DNA from: Pseudoalteromonas amylolytica
GTDB lineage: Bacteria > Pseudomonadota > Gammaproteobacteria > Enterobacterales > Alteromonadaceae
Direction of reading: 5' to 3'
NCBI RefSeq assembly: GCF_001854605.1
Contig: NZ_MKJU01000022.1
Location: 310,001 to 374,000 of the forward strand
Length of the DNA: 64,000 nt
The translations under genes and the position numbers were made by a program. Shown piece after piece: positions 35,779-44,887 of the stretch (position 1 is its first letter; the number at the start of each line of letters is the position of its first letter). Under the pieces are notes generated by a model, which had not been told where the DNA came from, searched no databases, and saw only the letters and a list, made by a program, of their open reading frames with translations.

Positions 35779-38700
35779 GCTCGCCTCCAAGCAATGAATC
35801 AGTAAAGTTCTCTTGATTGATGAGCATGTTACGGTTGGGCAAATAGATGGCAGTTATGGCGCTTTTATGTTTTAAAACCAGTGCAATTGTGCCTGAAGGC
35901 GCCAGCCTAGCGACATTTAAGGTGCACGAAGAGAGCGTGTTACAAAGCGTTGAAAGCTGCGCTAAATTGTGAGTTTGAGCATAGCTATGGGTGATTGTTT
36001 TGAGCCTGTTGTACTGTTCCTCGCCTAATGGGTGCCAAAGCAAAGATTTCGGTTCTGATAAGTCTAGGTTCAATGGTTGAGAGGATACACTGATTGCGCC
36101 AAAGCGTTGCAGTAAAGCATCATTAGACACCGCAAAGTGTTGCTTATAGTCCGATGCAAGCCACAAGGTAGCCAATTCACTATGAGCTGAAAAGACATCG
36201 TATCCACTTTGTGCCGACGAACCTATTTCTAGTCCTCGAGTTGCCTTTTGGCCTGATACCAACTCATAGTCAACACCCAGCTTAGTTAAGCCCGCGCGTA
36301 ATTGTTGTATTAACGGTTGGTGCTTATCGCTTGCAAAGGTGTGGGCAAATGCTAATGCGGTCGGTCTGATATCCGATGGTGTGCTATGACTACGCAGTTG
36401 CAAATGCATACTGACGCGTTCGGAGTCGTAACGTAGTAGGCTTTGATGTATCACATTAAACAGCGAATTAACATTGATTGGTTTAAGTACATTGGCTTGT
36501 GTTGCTGCATAGGGATGTGCACCTGCAATCAATAGGGATTTGGCACGCGTAGCATCAAACAGCTCCGCGGAGAATTTTAGCGTATGACTTTCGAATAGAG
36601 GTCTTGGTACTTGTATGTTGAGATGACTAGCCTGACCCAATCGAATAAAATAAATCCCTTGCCCTAGCTGATAGAAGCGGGGCTCTGCACGAGGGGAGAG
36701 CATAAAGTAATGCGTGTTATTGCTGTGAATGAGGCTTAGTTGATAACCAACTATATGACTGACTCTGTTGATATAAGCAAGGCGGCCAAGGAGGTTTTCA
36801 TCTAAAGCTTTTGGCTCGAAGCGCTCAGCAAGTTGATAAAGTGGTCTGAGGATTTCAAATTCCCATAAGGCTGCATCTTTGTGGGATAAAGGCACAAAGT
36901 GTCCGCTGCCTTTAGCACTGATATGGGGAGTATAATTTGCCACCGCTTGTGAAACAGGTATATCGTATTGGGCTATGGGAAAGCGCTCTTGATCGGTCTG
37001 TGTAAGTGCTACTTTTGCTAATAGATTTATGTAGCTATCAGTGTCTACAAATATCTCTAGCATCTGTTCCTTATACGCGGGATAAGGCAAGCTACTTGGT
37101 GATACCAGACCAAACTCAATCTCGCCGCACGCTAGCAAATTGGTTAGCTGTGTTTGATTGATAGAGCTAGGTATTTGGTGATATATCCAGCCATGGCATC
37201 GTGTAGTTTGGTACTGTTTGGGCAAAGTTTTACGACTTTGGCGATTGAGTTCTCTTAGTTGTAATACTTCATTTGCAGCGAGCGCTTCAATAAATGCGCC
37301 ATAATAGCGACTTTGTGGTAGTCCGGTTTCGTTGGTGGAAAAGGTTTGAGCATTACCAAGCGCCAGCGCACTGCTCTTTAGGTGAGTAAACAAAATCCCC
37401 GCGACGTCACTCGCAGAGCGTTCAGTGACAGGATAAGGCATAGTTACAACGTGACTAGCCAAGGGGTATTTGTTTAATACAAACATGCCTCTGGGCGTTT
37501 CATTGGTGTGGTCTTGAATATAGATGTGACGTTGATCTTGATATAAATTAAAACCAATTTCAGCCAGCTCTATGGCTGTAGCGTTTAATACGCTTGGCTC
37601 ATTTCTATTTGCTGCAAGTGCTGATATAGCACGTTTAAACTGGCTGATGTTTAAATTGTGTTGGTATTGTGCTACTGAGCTGGGAGTTTGGTTTGCTGTG
37701 TAAAGTAGGCTTTTGTACTCGCTTATTTCGGTCGATACCGAAAGGGGTTGTGCGTGAGCGGTCGAACTAGCTATTTTAGCTGTCGTAAATAAGCTGGGTA
37801 CGAACATCATTAGAAAGCCAATCATGATGGCCAAAGCACCGCCCAAAATAGAGGTTTGGAAAGTTGCTCGAATGATCAAGCCCAATGCGCTTTTTTGATA
37901 TATCTTAAGTGCTAACAGCGTTGATAGCATATATCCAAAAGCAAACGCATCGGTGACTTTGACACTCGGGTAAAAGTAGACGAGTAGGTAATTGAGTAGC
38001 AGCTTGTAAACAAAGCCCACATTGAAGAAAAAGAATAGCAACCCTGCGCCTTCCAAACCGAGTTGCTTAAGGCGAGTGAAGCGCAGCAAGCTACCAGCAA
38101 TGAGTAAAATGATGGCTGATTCAACAAATGAAGTAAGCAGCTTAGTAGGCTCTAGTAGTTGCAATGCCAGCAATGCCGGCAACAAAATGCCATTAAACTC
38201 CCAGCCATAGCGCAAGTTTGCCCTTGATGCGATAAATGCTGTGAGCACCAAAATGATATAAGCTTTTGGTGCTGCAACAATTGAACTTGCTACGGTCTCA
38301 TACATGATGGCGAGATTGGCGATGCTAAAGTTAGTAAATGGCATCAATACGTAGCGTACAGCAATATAGGTGCACAGTAGCTGAGTGGCGGTAACTTTTA
38401 AGCCATATTTAAACCCGTGGTTCCACATCACATTGGCGGCCAACGCGATTATCACCAGCCCAAGGCTATGTAGTTCTGAAGCGTAGTCAAACGTGATGTC
38501 CCATAGCCTTAGCTCGTTGGCAATGACAGGCCACAATAAGCTGTCCATACAAACTCTAACCAAGATACTAATCAAAATGATGGCAAAGAATCTGTCACGA
38601 CCGAACATCTCGGCATAGCCCAACTTCTCCATCAGTATTTGTGCGCTTAACCGCATGAGCCAGTAGACGATAATCGCTTCAATTAGAATCACAGCGGCGG

Positions 38701-38875
38701 ATGTTGGGCTTACAATGAGCAATGGGACAAGGTAGCCTGGCACGACCAGGCCAGTTAAGGGAAACCCAAAGCGCAGGTTAAAAAAACACACCACGGCAAT
38801 GCCAATCCACACGGTTGTGATAACTGACTGACCAAGCCCACTGCCGCTGGGAAACAAGTGTATTACCCAGTCCAT
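35765..38875 (-). CDS. CapC/PgsC-like membrane protein, duplicated, with long soluble tail
   Basis: A 1036-aa protein. The first 360 residues are membrane helices: the segment at 36-115 (GLVVPGYLVPLLIV, FGRDRFFAIILISILV) matches PgsC (GLVVPGYL, YGRRKFAAMLITGIVL). A second, weaker PgsC-like unit follows at about 220-360 (RYGWEFNGILLPALLA). PgsC is normally about 150 aa with one such unit and partners PgsB in poly-gamma-glutamate synthesis. The remaining 650 residues are soluble, probably periplasmic, and contain two copies (about 440-625 and 700-920) of the domain found in the 251-aa secreted protein, with the candidate catalytic histidines replaced. It starts at TAATG, sharing a base with the stop of the CHASE2 gene. 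Confidence 0.82.
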   Translation of the reverse strand: MDWVIHLFPSGSGLGQSVITTVWIGIAVVCFFNLRFGFPLTGLVVPGYLVPLLIVSPTSAAVILIEAIIVYWLMRLSAQILMEKLGYAEMFGRDRFFAIILISILVRVCMDSLLWPVIANELRLWDITFDYASELHSLGLVIIALAANVMWNHGFKYGLKVTATQLLCTYIAVRYVLMPFTNFSIANLAIMYETVASSIVAAPKAYIILVLTAFIASRANLRYGWEFNGILLPALLALQLLEPTKLLTSFVESAIILLIAGSLLRFTRLKQLGLEGAGLLFFFFNVGFVYKLLLNYLLVYFYPSVKVTDAFAFGYMLSTLLALKIYQKSALGLIIRATFQTSILGGALAIMIGFLMMFVPSLFTTAKIASSTAHAQPLSVSTEISEYKSLLYTANQTPSSVAQYQHNLNISQFKRAISALAANRNEPSVLNATAIELAEIGFNLYQDQRHIYIQDHTNETPRGMFVLNKYPLASHVVTMPYPVTERSASDVAGILFTHLKSSALALGNAQTFSTNETGLPQSRYYGAFIEALAANEVLQLRELNRQSRKTLPKQYQTTRCHGWIYHQIPSSINQTQLTNLLACGEIEFGLVSPSSLPYPAYKEQMLEIFVDTDSYINLLAKVALTQTDQERFPIAQYDIPVSQAVANYTPHISAKGSGHFVPLSHKDAALWEFEILRPLYQLAERFEPKALDENLLGRLAYINRVSHIVGYQLSLIHSNNTHYFMLSPRAEPRFYQLGQGIYFIRLGQASHLNIQVPRPLFESHTLKFSAELFDATRAKSLLIAGAHPYAATQANVLKPINVNSLFNVIHQSLLRYDSERVSMHLQLRSHSTPSDIRPTALAFAHTFASDKHQPLIQQLRAGLTKLGVDYELVSGQKATRGLEIGSSAQSGYDVFSAHSELATLWLASDYKQHFAVSNDALLQRFGAISVSSQPLNLDLSEPKSLLWHPLGEEQYNRLKTITHSYAQTHNLAQLSTLCNTLSSCTLNVARLAPSGTIALVLKHKSAITAIYLPNRNMLINQENFTDSLLGGERVLY

Positions 38876-40857
38876 TAAGGTGTGCCCCAGTCATCATTTT
38901 GTGGAGGAGCATGCTGATTTCCCTGCGCAAGTCGCTCAATCATTTTGTCTGGGCTATCAAGCTTATCGAACAGTGCAGAGACATTGATAAATTCAAATAG
39001 CACGCCAGATATGGAAAAAGGCGAGGCCGATTGAGTAAGTTCGGTGAGTTTGTCGAGGCTACAGACCACCATAATATAGTGTTGTTCGCCCAGTGATACA
39101 CTTAAACTAAATTGCCCTTTATTGAGCGTCAAGTACCTCAGCTTTCCTCTTGCAACATCAATGGGCAGGTTGCCCACCATCATTAATAAATCCAGAGCCG
39201 TAAGATCAAAAATCAACAGCTTTTGTTGCGCAGCAAGCTGTTCAAACGCTTTATTCACCTGCATCACTTGACCAAACAAGTTAAACATGACGCTCGCTGT
39301 ACTGAGTCGGTTGAACAAGTGTTCCAATGTGAGAAGTTTTTGCTCCATCCCTGCGATGGAGGTATGCACTTTTTTGCTCAGTGGCTCATATACATCTAAC
39401 GTAAGGGTTCTTATCAGAGTGTGGCTGTTGTCGCGTATTAAATTGCTATGGGTATGGTGGTGATATAACAGTTCACCTACTTGGCTTGCAAAGCGGTTTA
39501 CATTGCGCATGAAAGCTTGTTCATTAAATCCGTCACTGTTGAGAATCGTCATGGCCCAGAAGCCACGGATGTCTCCAGCATACATAAGCGGGACAATATA
39601 CTGCGATTCATTCTCGTTTAAGTTAGCAAAGAAGGGACTGGATATTTTAATCACCCCTAAAGCTTTAATTGCATCGCTATATGGAGGGCGCTCGTAGTCT
39701 CTACGTAGCTCTTTAATGTCATCTATCTGGCAGTTGATCGCATGAATTTCACGCAGTCGGTGGTCGTGTTCCACGCGGGTTAAAAATATGCCTTTATGGA
39801 GACTTAATAATTGGTTCGTAAGAGTAATTACAGCGTCCCAAGGTGTTGCTTGCTCAAAGATGGACTTAGGCAGATATCGACCAAACATTCGCTGCTCTGA
39901 GTCACTAAGTAGTTTTTTAAGGCTTTGTTCTTCTTTGGACTTGCTGTGGAAAAAAGCCCAAGCAAGTGCCGTCCAGATCACCAAGAGCAATTGCCCTACC
40001 GGAAGCAATGCCTGTAGATAATAAATAGCAATATAGCCGACTATTAACACTAGCATATTCAACACTAGCGCTATGGTAATGTTAAACGTAGCGCCATAGC
40101 GCTGATAAATGAGTATTAAAACAAGAGCGGCCGCAAGTTGTACCAAGGCTGATGCAAGCGTGTTCAGTGGCGTTATTAAGAGGTTTTGCTCAAGGTTGTG
40201 CGCAAGATAGGCGTAAAGGAGAACGGGGTTTTTTTCGTCTTGTAGACCAGGAGCACGCAGTGAGGGGGTGTAGTTAGGCGTGCGTTGAGTAATAAAAACA
40301 ATCTTGTTCTTAATTTGCGCTAGGAAAATGTCATCTGTGAGTAATCGCTGAGCTGAAAATTTTGGTAATGTGCTTACAGGTAAGCTGAAGTTTATCAGCT
40401 GGTGGTGTCTAGATTTTACGTTGGGAAACAGTGCCTTGAACCACTTCTGGCAAGCATCTTTTGTGGGGAGTGAATAGACGATATCATAGCCAAGCCAGGT
40501 TGTGATCTCGTTATCACATGACCCTGTGCGTGCGCCAGTGTAGAAAATGTGCTGACTCTTAGATGGGTTAGTGCTAAGCGTCTGATCCATAAATACCACT
40601 ACAGCACGTGCTTCCAAATTAACTACTTTATCAACAAGCTGTAAGTGCTCTTTAGTTAAACTATCAGATTCAATAATAACTAGGTTCGTTTGTTTGGTCC
40701 CATTTGTACTAATTTGCATATACGTGCTGTATATCGGTGCATTAATTTTTTCCAATACTCCAAATGCTTCGGCAATAAAAAGGCTGCATAGAAAAATGCC
40801 TAACAACCAATTAGCACTGTTAAGTTGAACTTTCTGTAGTTGATACCGTAGAGACAC
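38875..40857 (-). CDS. CHASE2-domain membrane sensor without recognisable output domain
   Basis: A 660-aa protein leading the operon. An N-terminal helix (about 17-33), a periplasmic CHASE2-type sensor (about 35-230, with KIVFITQRTPNY and VLLYAYLAHNL) and three helices (about 234-303) are followed by a short coiled segment (MFGRYLPKSIFEQ) and a GAF-like then PAS-like cytoplasmic region. No histidine kinase, GGDEF, cyclase or kinase motif is visible. It may sense an envelope or polymer signal and act by contact with the synthase. The start is GTG behind GAGGTAG. The tail ends PPQNDDWGTP. Confidence 0.75.
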   Translation of the reverse strand: MSLRYQLQKVQLNSANWLLGIFLCSLFIAEAFGVLEKINAPIYSTYMQISTNGTKQTNLVIIESDSLTKEHLQLVDKVVNLEARAVVVFMDQTLSTNPSKSQHIFYTGARTGSCDNEITTWLGYDIVYSLPTKDACQKWFKALFPNVKSRHHQLINFSLPVSTLPKFSAQRLLTDDIFLAQIKNKIVFITQRTPNYTPSLRAPGLQDEKNPVLLYAYLAHNLEQNLLITPLNTLASALVQLAAALVLILIYQRYGATFNITIALVLNMLVLIVGYIAIYYLQALLPVGQLLLVIWTALAWAFFHSKSKEEQSLKKLLSDSEQRMFGRYLPKSIFEQATPWDAVITLTNQLLSLHKGIFLTRVEHDHRLREIHAINCQIDDIKELRRDYERPPYSDAIKALGVIKISSPFFANLNENESQYIVPLMYAGDIRGFWAMTILNSDGFNEQAFMRNVNRFASQVGELLYHHHTHSNLIRDNSHTLIRTLTLDVYEPLSKKVHTSIAGMEQKLLTLEHLFNRLSTASVMFNLFGQVMQVNKAFEQLAAQQKLLIFDLTALDLLMMVGNLPIDVARGKLRYLTLNKGQFSLSVSLGEQHYIMVVCSLDKLTELTQSASPFSISGVLFEFINVSALFDKLDSPDKMIERLAQGNQHAPPQNDDWGTP

Positions 40858-41326
40858 ACACTACCTCATGTTTAAAGTTATCAGTCTTAATACATGTAAT
40901 TTGTCATGAGTTGAGCCAAATGCAGCTTTTAGCTCTTTAGACATTAAAAGCGTAGAATAAAACACCAAAAATCATAGTAATAAGCGTTGAGTTTATATAA
41001 AAAGCGATGTTTTATTGCGCTGTTAGAGAATTAAGTTTGCTGTACTTTTAAGCCTTGCAGCATATGTAATCAAGTCTCAGTCGATTAATAGTACGTTTTG
41101 GCGGCTGCGTTGGATTTATTCGATTCTGTTATAGCTTAATGCCGATAAAGATGTGAGCTAGATGGTTCTTAAAACTAATTCATTATTATTGCTAATTGGA
41201 TAAAAAGCAGTATTTTGACTGATTAAATCGGCTGATTTGTTCAAAATAGTTTACATTAATCTAGTCCCGTGGCTATTCTTAGAGTATGATCCAAACAAGT
41301 TGTGCTACCCCTTTTTTGAGGAACAA
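40858..41326. other. Divergent promoter region of the polymer operon and tyrR
   Basis: A 469-bp AT-rich gap with no gene. It must hold both the operon promoter (leftward) and the tyrR promoter (rightward). The only recognisable site is a TyrR-box-like sequence at 41238-41255. Confidence 0.5.
41238..41255. promoter_or_regulatory. Candidate TyrR box before tyrR
   Basis: The site reads TGTTCA-N6-TTTACA, 10 of 12 matches to TGTAAA-N6-TTTACA with a perfect right half. It lies 72 bp before the tyrR ATG, consistent with the autoregulation known for E. coli tyrR. Confidence 0.5.
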
Positions 41327-42883
41327 ATGCGTCTTGAAATTCATTGTGCTGACCGTATAGGTATCGCTCAAGAGATACTCAATATCTTGGTTAGTTATCA
41401 GGTTGATTTGAAGGGTATAGAAGTAGATTCGGTAAATTGTCGAATGTACGTTAGTTTTCCGCCCATTGAGTTTGAACAGTTTCAAAAAATTATGCCTGAA
41501 ATAAGGCTGATAGATGGCGTAGAGGATGTTCGAACAACGGCTTTCCTGCCATCCGAGCGTGAGCATAATGAACTATATACTTTGCTAAGTGCACTCCCCG
41601 ATGGTGTCATTTCTATTGATGCGAAGGGTTGGGTGCGTCATTGTAACGACGCCGCGTGTAAAGACCTAAATCAGTCAGAGTCGGAAATTATTGGGGCCAA
41701 TATCAACAACCTATTGAAAGGCTTTAATTTTACACGCTGGTTAGAAGGTAAAGAAGTGCTTGGTCAAACGACGCGTGTTGAAGTCAGTGGTGAAGATTAC
41801 ATTGCAGACATTTTACCAATCTCAGTGCCTCAAGGTAATGAAGCTGATGTGTTGGCAGGCGCCGTTATCAATATCAAGTCACAAAGTCGTCTTGGCCAAC
41901 AGGTCAGTGCGTTCCGTCGCTATGGGCAAGAAAGCTTTGCAACCATCCATAATCACAGTACAGCGATGCGCAGAGTTGTGCGCGAAGCGCGAAAGATGGC
42001 TCAGCTTGAAGCGCCTATCTTAATTACAGGTGAAACTGGCACGGGAAAAGAACTGTTGGCCAGAGCATGTCACTACGCATCGAACCGTTCACTTAAACCA
42101 TTCATTGCTCTATCATGTGCGTCATTGCCAGATGATGTTGCGGAGTCTGAACTATTCGGTTATGCCGGCTACGAAGATAATACAGCACCCAAGCGTGGGG
42201 TTTTAGAGCAAGCGGATGGTGGTACAGTATTTCTCGATGAAGTTGGCGAGATGTCAAAGCAACTGCAAACCAAGCTGTTAAGGTTCTTACAAGATGGGAC
42301 CTTTCGCAAGGTCGGCGATGAAAACGAAGTCAAAGTGAATGTTCGCATTGTTGCTGCTACGCAAAAAGACTTGCCTGCGATGGTACAAGAAGGTAGCTTC
42401 CGTGAGGATCTGTATTATCGTATCAACGTGTTAACGCTCGAAATAGCGCCATTGCGTGATAGAAAAGCGGATGTTGGCCCGCTAGCTGAGCACTTTATTC
42501 AAAAGTATGCACAGCAAAATGGCCATCCAGCGCCTAAGTTATCAGCGGACTGTTTAGAGTTCTTGGAGCAATACCCGTGGCCGGGCAACGTGCGTCAGCT
42601 AGAAAACTCAATCTATCGAGCGGTATCGCTGCTTGATGACCAAGAGCTGCGCGTTGAGCATATGCAGTTGCCTACGTTTACGCACGACTTAGGGTATTTA
42701 GAGTCCGATTTTGAAGGGTCATTAGAACAGGCTGTAAAACGCTTTGAAGCGACCTTACTGCGCAAGCTCTATCCTGCCTACCCAAGTTCTCGTCAATTAG
42801 CAAAACGTTTGGGGTTGAGTCACACCGCGGTCGCCAACAAGCTACGTGAATATGGTATCAACAGAAAAACGGTTAAGGTATAA
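41327..42883 (+). CDS. tyrR: Aromatic amino acid regulator TyrR
   Basis: A 518-aa regulator with TyrR architecture: N-terminal ACT domain (MRLEIHCADRIGIAQEI), PAS domain (about 78-145, LLSALPDGVISID), AAA+ ATPase domain (GETGTGKELLA, VFLDEVGEM) and a C-terminal helix-turn-helix (SRQLAKRLGLSHTAVANKL). The GAFTGA loop needed for sigma-54 contact is missing (ELFGYAGYED), as in E. coli TyrR, which works with sigma-70. It should control aromatic amino acid metabolism, including hppD here. The frame opens at TTG 41237, but ATG 41327 follows GAGGAAC and aligns with E. coli TyrR length (513 aa). Confidence 0.94.
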   Translation: MRLEIHCADRIGIAQEILNILVSYQVDLKGIEVDSVNCRMYVSFPPIEFEQFQKIMPEIRLIDGVEDVRTTAFLPSEREHNELYTLLSALPDGVISIDAKGWVRHCNDAACKDLNQSESEIIGANINNLLKGFNFTRWLEGKEVLGQTTRVEVSGEDYIADILPISVPQGNEADVLAGAVINIKSQSRLGQQVSAFRRYGQESFATIHNHSTAMRRVVREARKMAQLEAPILITGETGTGKELLARACHYASNRSLKPFIALSCASLPDDVAESELFGYAGYEDNTAPKRGVLEQADGGTVFLDEVGEMSKQLQTKLLRFLQDGTFRKVGDENEVKVNVRIVAATQKDLPAMVQEGSFREDLYYRINVLTLEIAPLRDRKADVGPLAEHFIQKYAQQNGHPAPKLSADCLEFLEQYPWPGNVRQLENSIYRAVSLLDDQELRVEHMQLPTFTHDLGYLESDFEGSLEQAVKRFEATLLRKLYPAYPSSRQLAKRLGLSHTAVANKLREYGINRKTVKV

Positions 42884-42895
42884 AATTATTCAATA

Positions 42896-42916
42896 GGGCA
42901 TTAGTTTCTAATGCCC
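42896..42916. terminator. Hairpin between tyrR and the convergent gene
   Basis: A perfect 9-bp stem (GGGCATTAG with CTAATGCCC) with a 3-base loop spans the stop codon of the convergent small gene. It has no strong U-tract; it may still stop or protect both transcripts. Confidence 0.5.
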
Positions 42917-43401
42917 ATATCTTTGGTTACGCCGTCTAGTTTGACGTTATCAATCCCGTCAGTTGTAAAAGAGATCTCGATACTCACATTGCTTCTGGCG
43001 AGGAAATAATCCACATTATTAAACGTTAACAGGTAATTGCCTTTAACGTTGTTATTAAAGTCTTGTTTGTGCAGTGAGAGCTTATGCTTACCAAGTTGCC
43101 AATCAAACCCCTCAATAAACCCCTTGTTGAACTCCTGTATCCAGACCTTGCTCTCATCTTTACTCAATGTGATGGCGATGGAATAAGATTCTGGTAACTC
43201 TGCCATTTCGTAACTTTTGTCGCCAATACGAAATTGTTTAGTTTTATCTTGCCAAGCAAACCCAAAAGAAAAGGGTTTTTCTGCACCCGTTGGGTATCGA
43301 AGCGTGCCCTCGCCAGGGTAGTTAAAATCGGCAAAACTCAAACTGGAAAACAGTAGGCTAAAGGCCCCTAGAATGGTCAAAATGTAATAGTTGTTTTTCA
43401 T
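42901..43401 (-). CDS. Secreted hypothetical protein, 166 aa
   Basis: It has a signal peptide (MKNNYYILTILGAFSLLFSS, cleavage near SFA-DF) and a beta-rich body (FNYPGEGTLRYPTGAEKPFS, FGFAWQDKTKQFRIGDKSY). I do not recognise a family; the size and pattern suggest a periplasmic beta-barrel-like or lipid-binding fold. The gene stands alone, convergent with tyrR. Confidence 0.7.
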   Translation of the reverse strand: MKNNYYILTILGAFSLLFSSLSFADFNYPGEGTLRYPTGAEKPFSFGFAWQDKTKQFRIGDKSYEMAELPESYSIAITLSKDESKVWIQEFNKGFIEGFDWQLGKHKLSLHKQDFNNNVKGNYLLTFNNVDYFLARSNVSIEISFTTDGIDNVKLDGVTKDMGIRN

Positions 43402-43526
43402 CTTAAATAATTTTGTGGACTTTTTTTGAAGACTAGTTGAGCAATTCTAAGATGGCAAGTACTTCTTGTTCCACCTCAGTTCTATGTTAGACTCAGAGCG
43501 AATTGCAACTGGTTGGACCATGATAT

Positions 43527-44060
43527 ATGAACTTATATTTTCGTTTGTTACTGCTGTTTTGGAAGATAAAAAACAATAAAGACTATCAACCGCTACTTGA
43601 TACCATAGAGAGCCGTTTTCGGGTATTACCTAGCGACTGTGATATCAATTTGCATTTGACCAACTCTCGCTATCTAGCATTTATGGATCTGGCTCGAACT
43701 TGGATGACAGAGCGGATCGGATTGTTTTCAGTGGTTATGAAGAGGCGTTGGTTCCCTATTGTGAATGCGACAGCAATTACCTACATTAGGGATATTAAGC
43801 CTTTTGAATCATTTAGCGTATCTACTCGGTTGGTAGGCTGGGATCACAAGTACTTTTATATTGAGCAAAAGTTTCATTCCGAGCGCGGCTTGCACGCCAT
43901 CGCCTACGTGCGGGGGGTGTTTCGTAAAAAGAAAGGCATCGTTAGTGTTGAAGAAATGCTAGAAGCGGCTGGTTTTGATGGCGAAGCGCCAATTTTGCCG
44001 ACAGAAATCATGCATTGGAAAGCAATGCTAGAAGAAAAGAAGGTCAATAACAAACGATAA
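43527..44060 (+). CDS. Acyl-CoA thioesterase-like protein (4HBT family)
   Basis: A 177-aa hotdog protein. RVLPSDCDINLHLTNSRYL is the active-site motif of 4-hydroxybenzoyl-CoA thioesterase-like proteins, with the Asp in DCDINLH and the conserved N..Y. It likely hydrolyses acyl-CoA thioesters; the substrate is unknown. The N-terminus (MNLYFRLLLLFWKIKN) is hydrophobic and may be a membrane association helix, as in THEM6-type proteins. The gene is alone. Confidence 0.82.
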   Translation: MNLYFRLLLLFWKIKNNKDYQPLLDTIESRFRVLPSDCDINLHLTNSRYLAFMDLARTWMTERIGLFSVVMKRRWFPIVNATAITYIRDIKPFESFSVSTRLVGWDHKYFYIEQKFHSERGLHAIAYVRGVFRKKKGIVSVEEMLEAAGFDGEAPILPTEIMHWKAMLEEKKVNNKR

Positions 44061-44082
44061 AAGGCCACTGTGCGTGGCCTTT
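44060..44082 (+). terminator. Hairpin after the thioesterase gene
   Basis: A 9-bp stem AAAGGCCAC with GTGGCCTTT and a 5-base loop begins at the stop codon. There is no long U-run, so termination may be partial. Confidence 0.6.
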
Positions 44083-44114
44083 AGGGCTGAGTAAAGTAAC
44101 TGTATAAAGGTCGA

Positions 44115-44765
44115 TTAAAACTTGTATTTGACACCAAACATAGCTACCACAGGATCAAGCTCTACATCAGAGGTCAGTGTTTTAACTCCGTTAGCGTAAA
44201 CGGTAGCGTCAGTGTTGATATCGATTTTTGCCAACATACCGTGAAGGCCCCATTTCTCATTTAGCGCATAGTTGAAACCAACTTGTAGCGCGATACCGAA
44301 TGAGTCGTCCAAATCCACTTTAACTTCATCTGTGCCTAGCGTGGTGCGCAAAGCGCCAGTCGCTTCTTCGTCAAAAAATACGGTGTAGTTCAGGCCTGCA
44401 CCAACAAATGGGCGAAACTTAGCGTCGGCTGCGAAGAAGTGATACTGCGCCAGTAATGTAGGAGGTAAATGTTTTACCTTCGCAATTTCAGCGCCTTGGA
44501 GTCCACCTGCCCCTTCAACAGTGTGTGAAAATGGCGTTGCTGCTACGAGTTCGAAAACTAAATTGTCAGAGTATTGATAGTCGAACGTTAATCCCAGTTG
44601 GGTGTCTGAATCGGCAACAAGTCCCAGCGCCTCATTTTGGTCGATATGAGAGGCTGTATTGCTTGGATTTACGTTAATAGCACCAAGGTTAATGCTAAGC
44701 TGTGCTTGAGCAAAAGGGGCAGCAACAAGTAATGCTGAAAGTAATGCAGTGCTAAGTGTTTTCAT
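44115..44765 (-). CDS. ompW: OmpW-family outer-membrane protein
   Basis: A 216-aa eight-stranded barrel protein with signal peptide (MKTLSTALLSALLVAAPFAQ). OmpW features: the early strand LGLTFDYQYSDNLVFELVAA, KHLPPTLLAQYHF (the conserved PP..L..YHF region), PFVGAGLNYT, and a C-terminal VKYKF. It forms a narrow hydrophobic channel for small molecules. ATG 44765 is chosen because GGAG is 6 nt upstream; an in-frame ATG at 44771 overlaps the site. E. coli ompW is FNR-controlled, and an FNR-like site lies upstream here. Confidence 0.93.
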   Translation of the reverse strand: MKTLSTALLSALLVAAPFAQAQLSINLGAINVNPSNTASHIDQNEALGLVADSDTQLGLTFDYQYSDNLVFELVAATPFSHTVEGAGGLQGAEIAKVKHLPPTLLAQYHFFAADAKFRPFVGAGLNYTVFFDEEATGALRTTLGTDEVKVDLDDSFGIALQVGFNYALNEKWGLHGMLAKIDINTDATVYANGVKTLTSDVELDPVVAMFGVKYKF

Positions 44766-44887
44766 TGTCATCTCCTGAACCTATACGAGGTATCTTGTTT
44801 TGATGAGTCAATATTAAGGTTCTGGCGGATAAAAAAACTGTTCTAGATCAAGATTTGCTGATGGATGTTTCAGAAATTTTTGAAACT

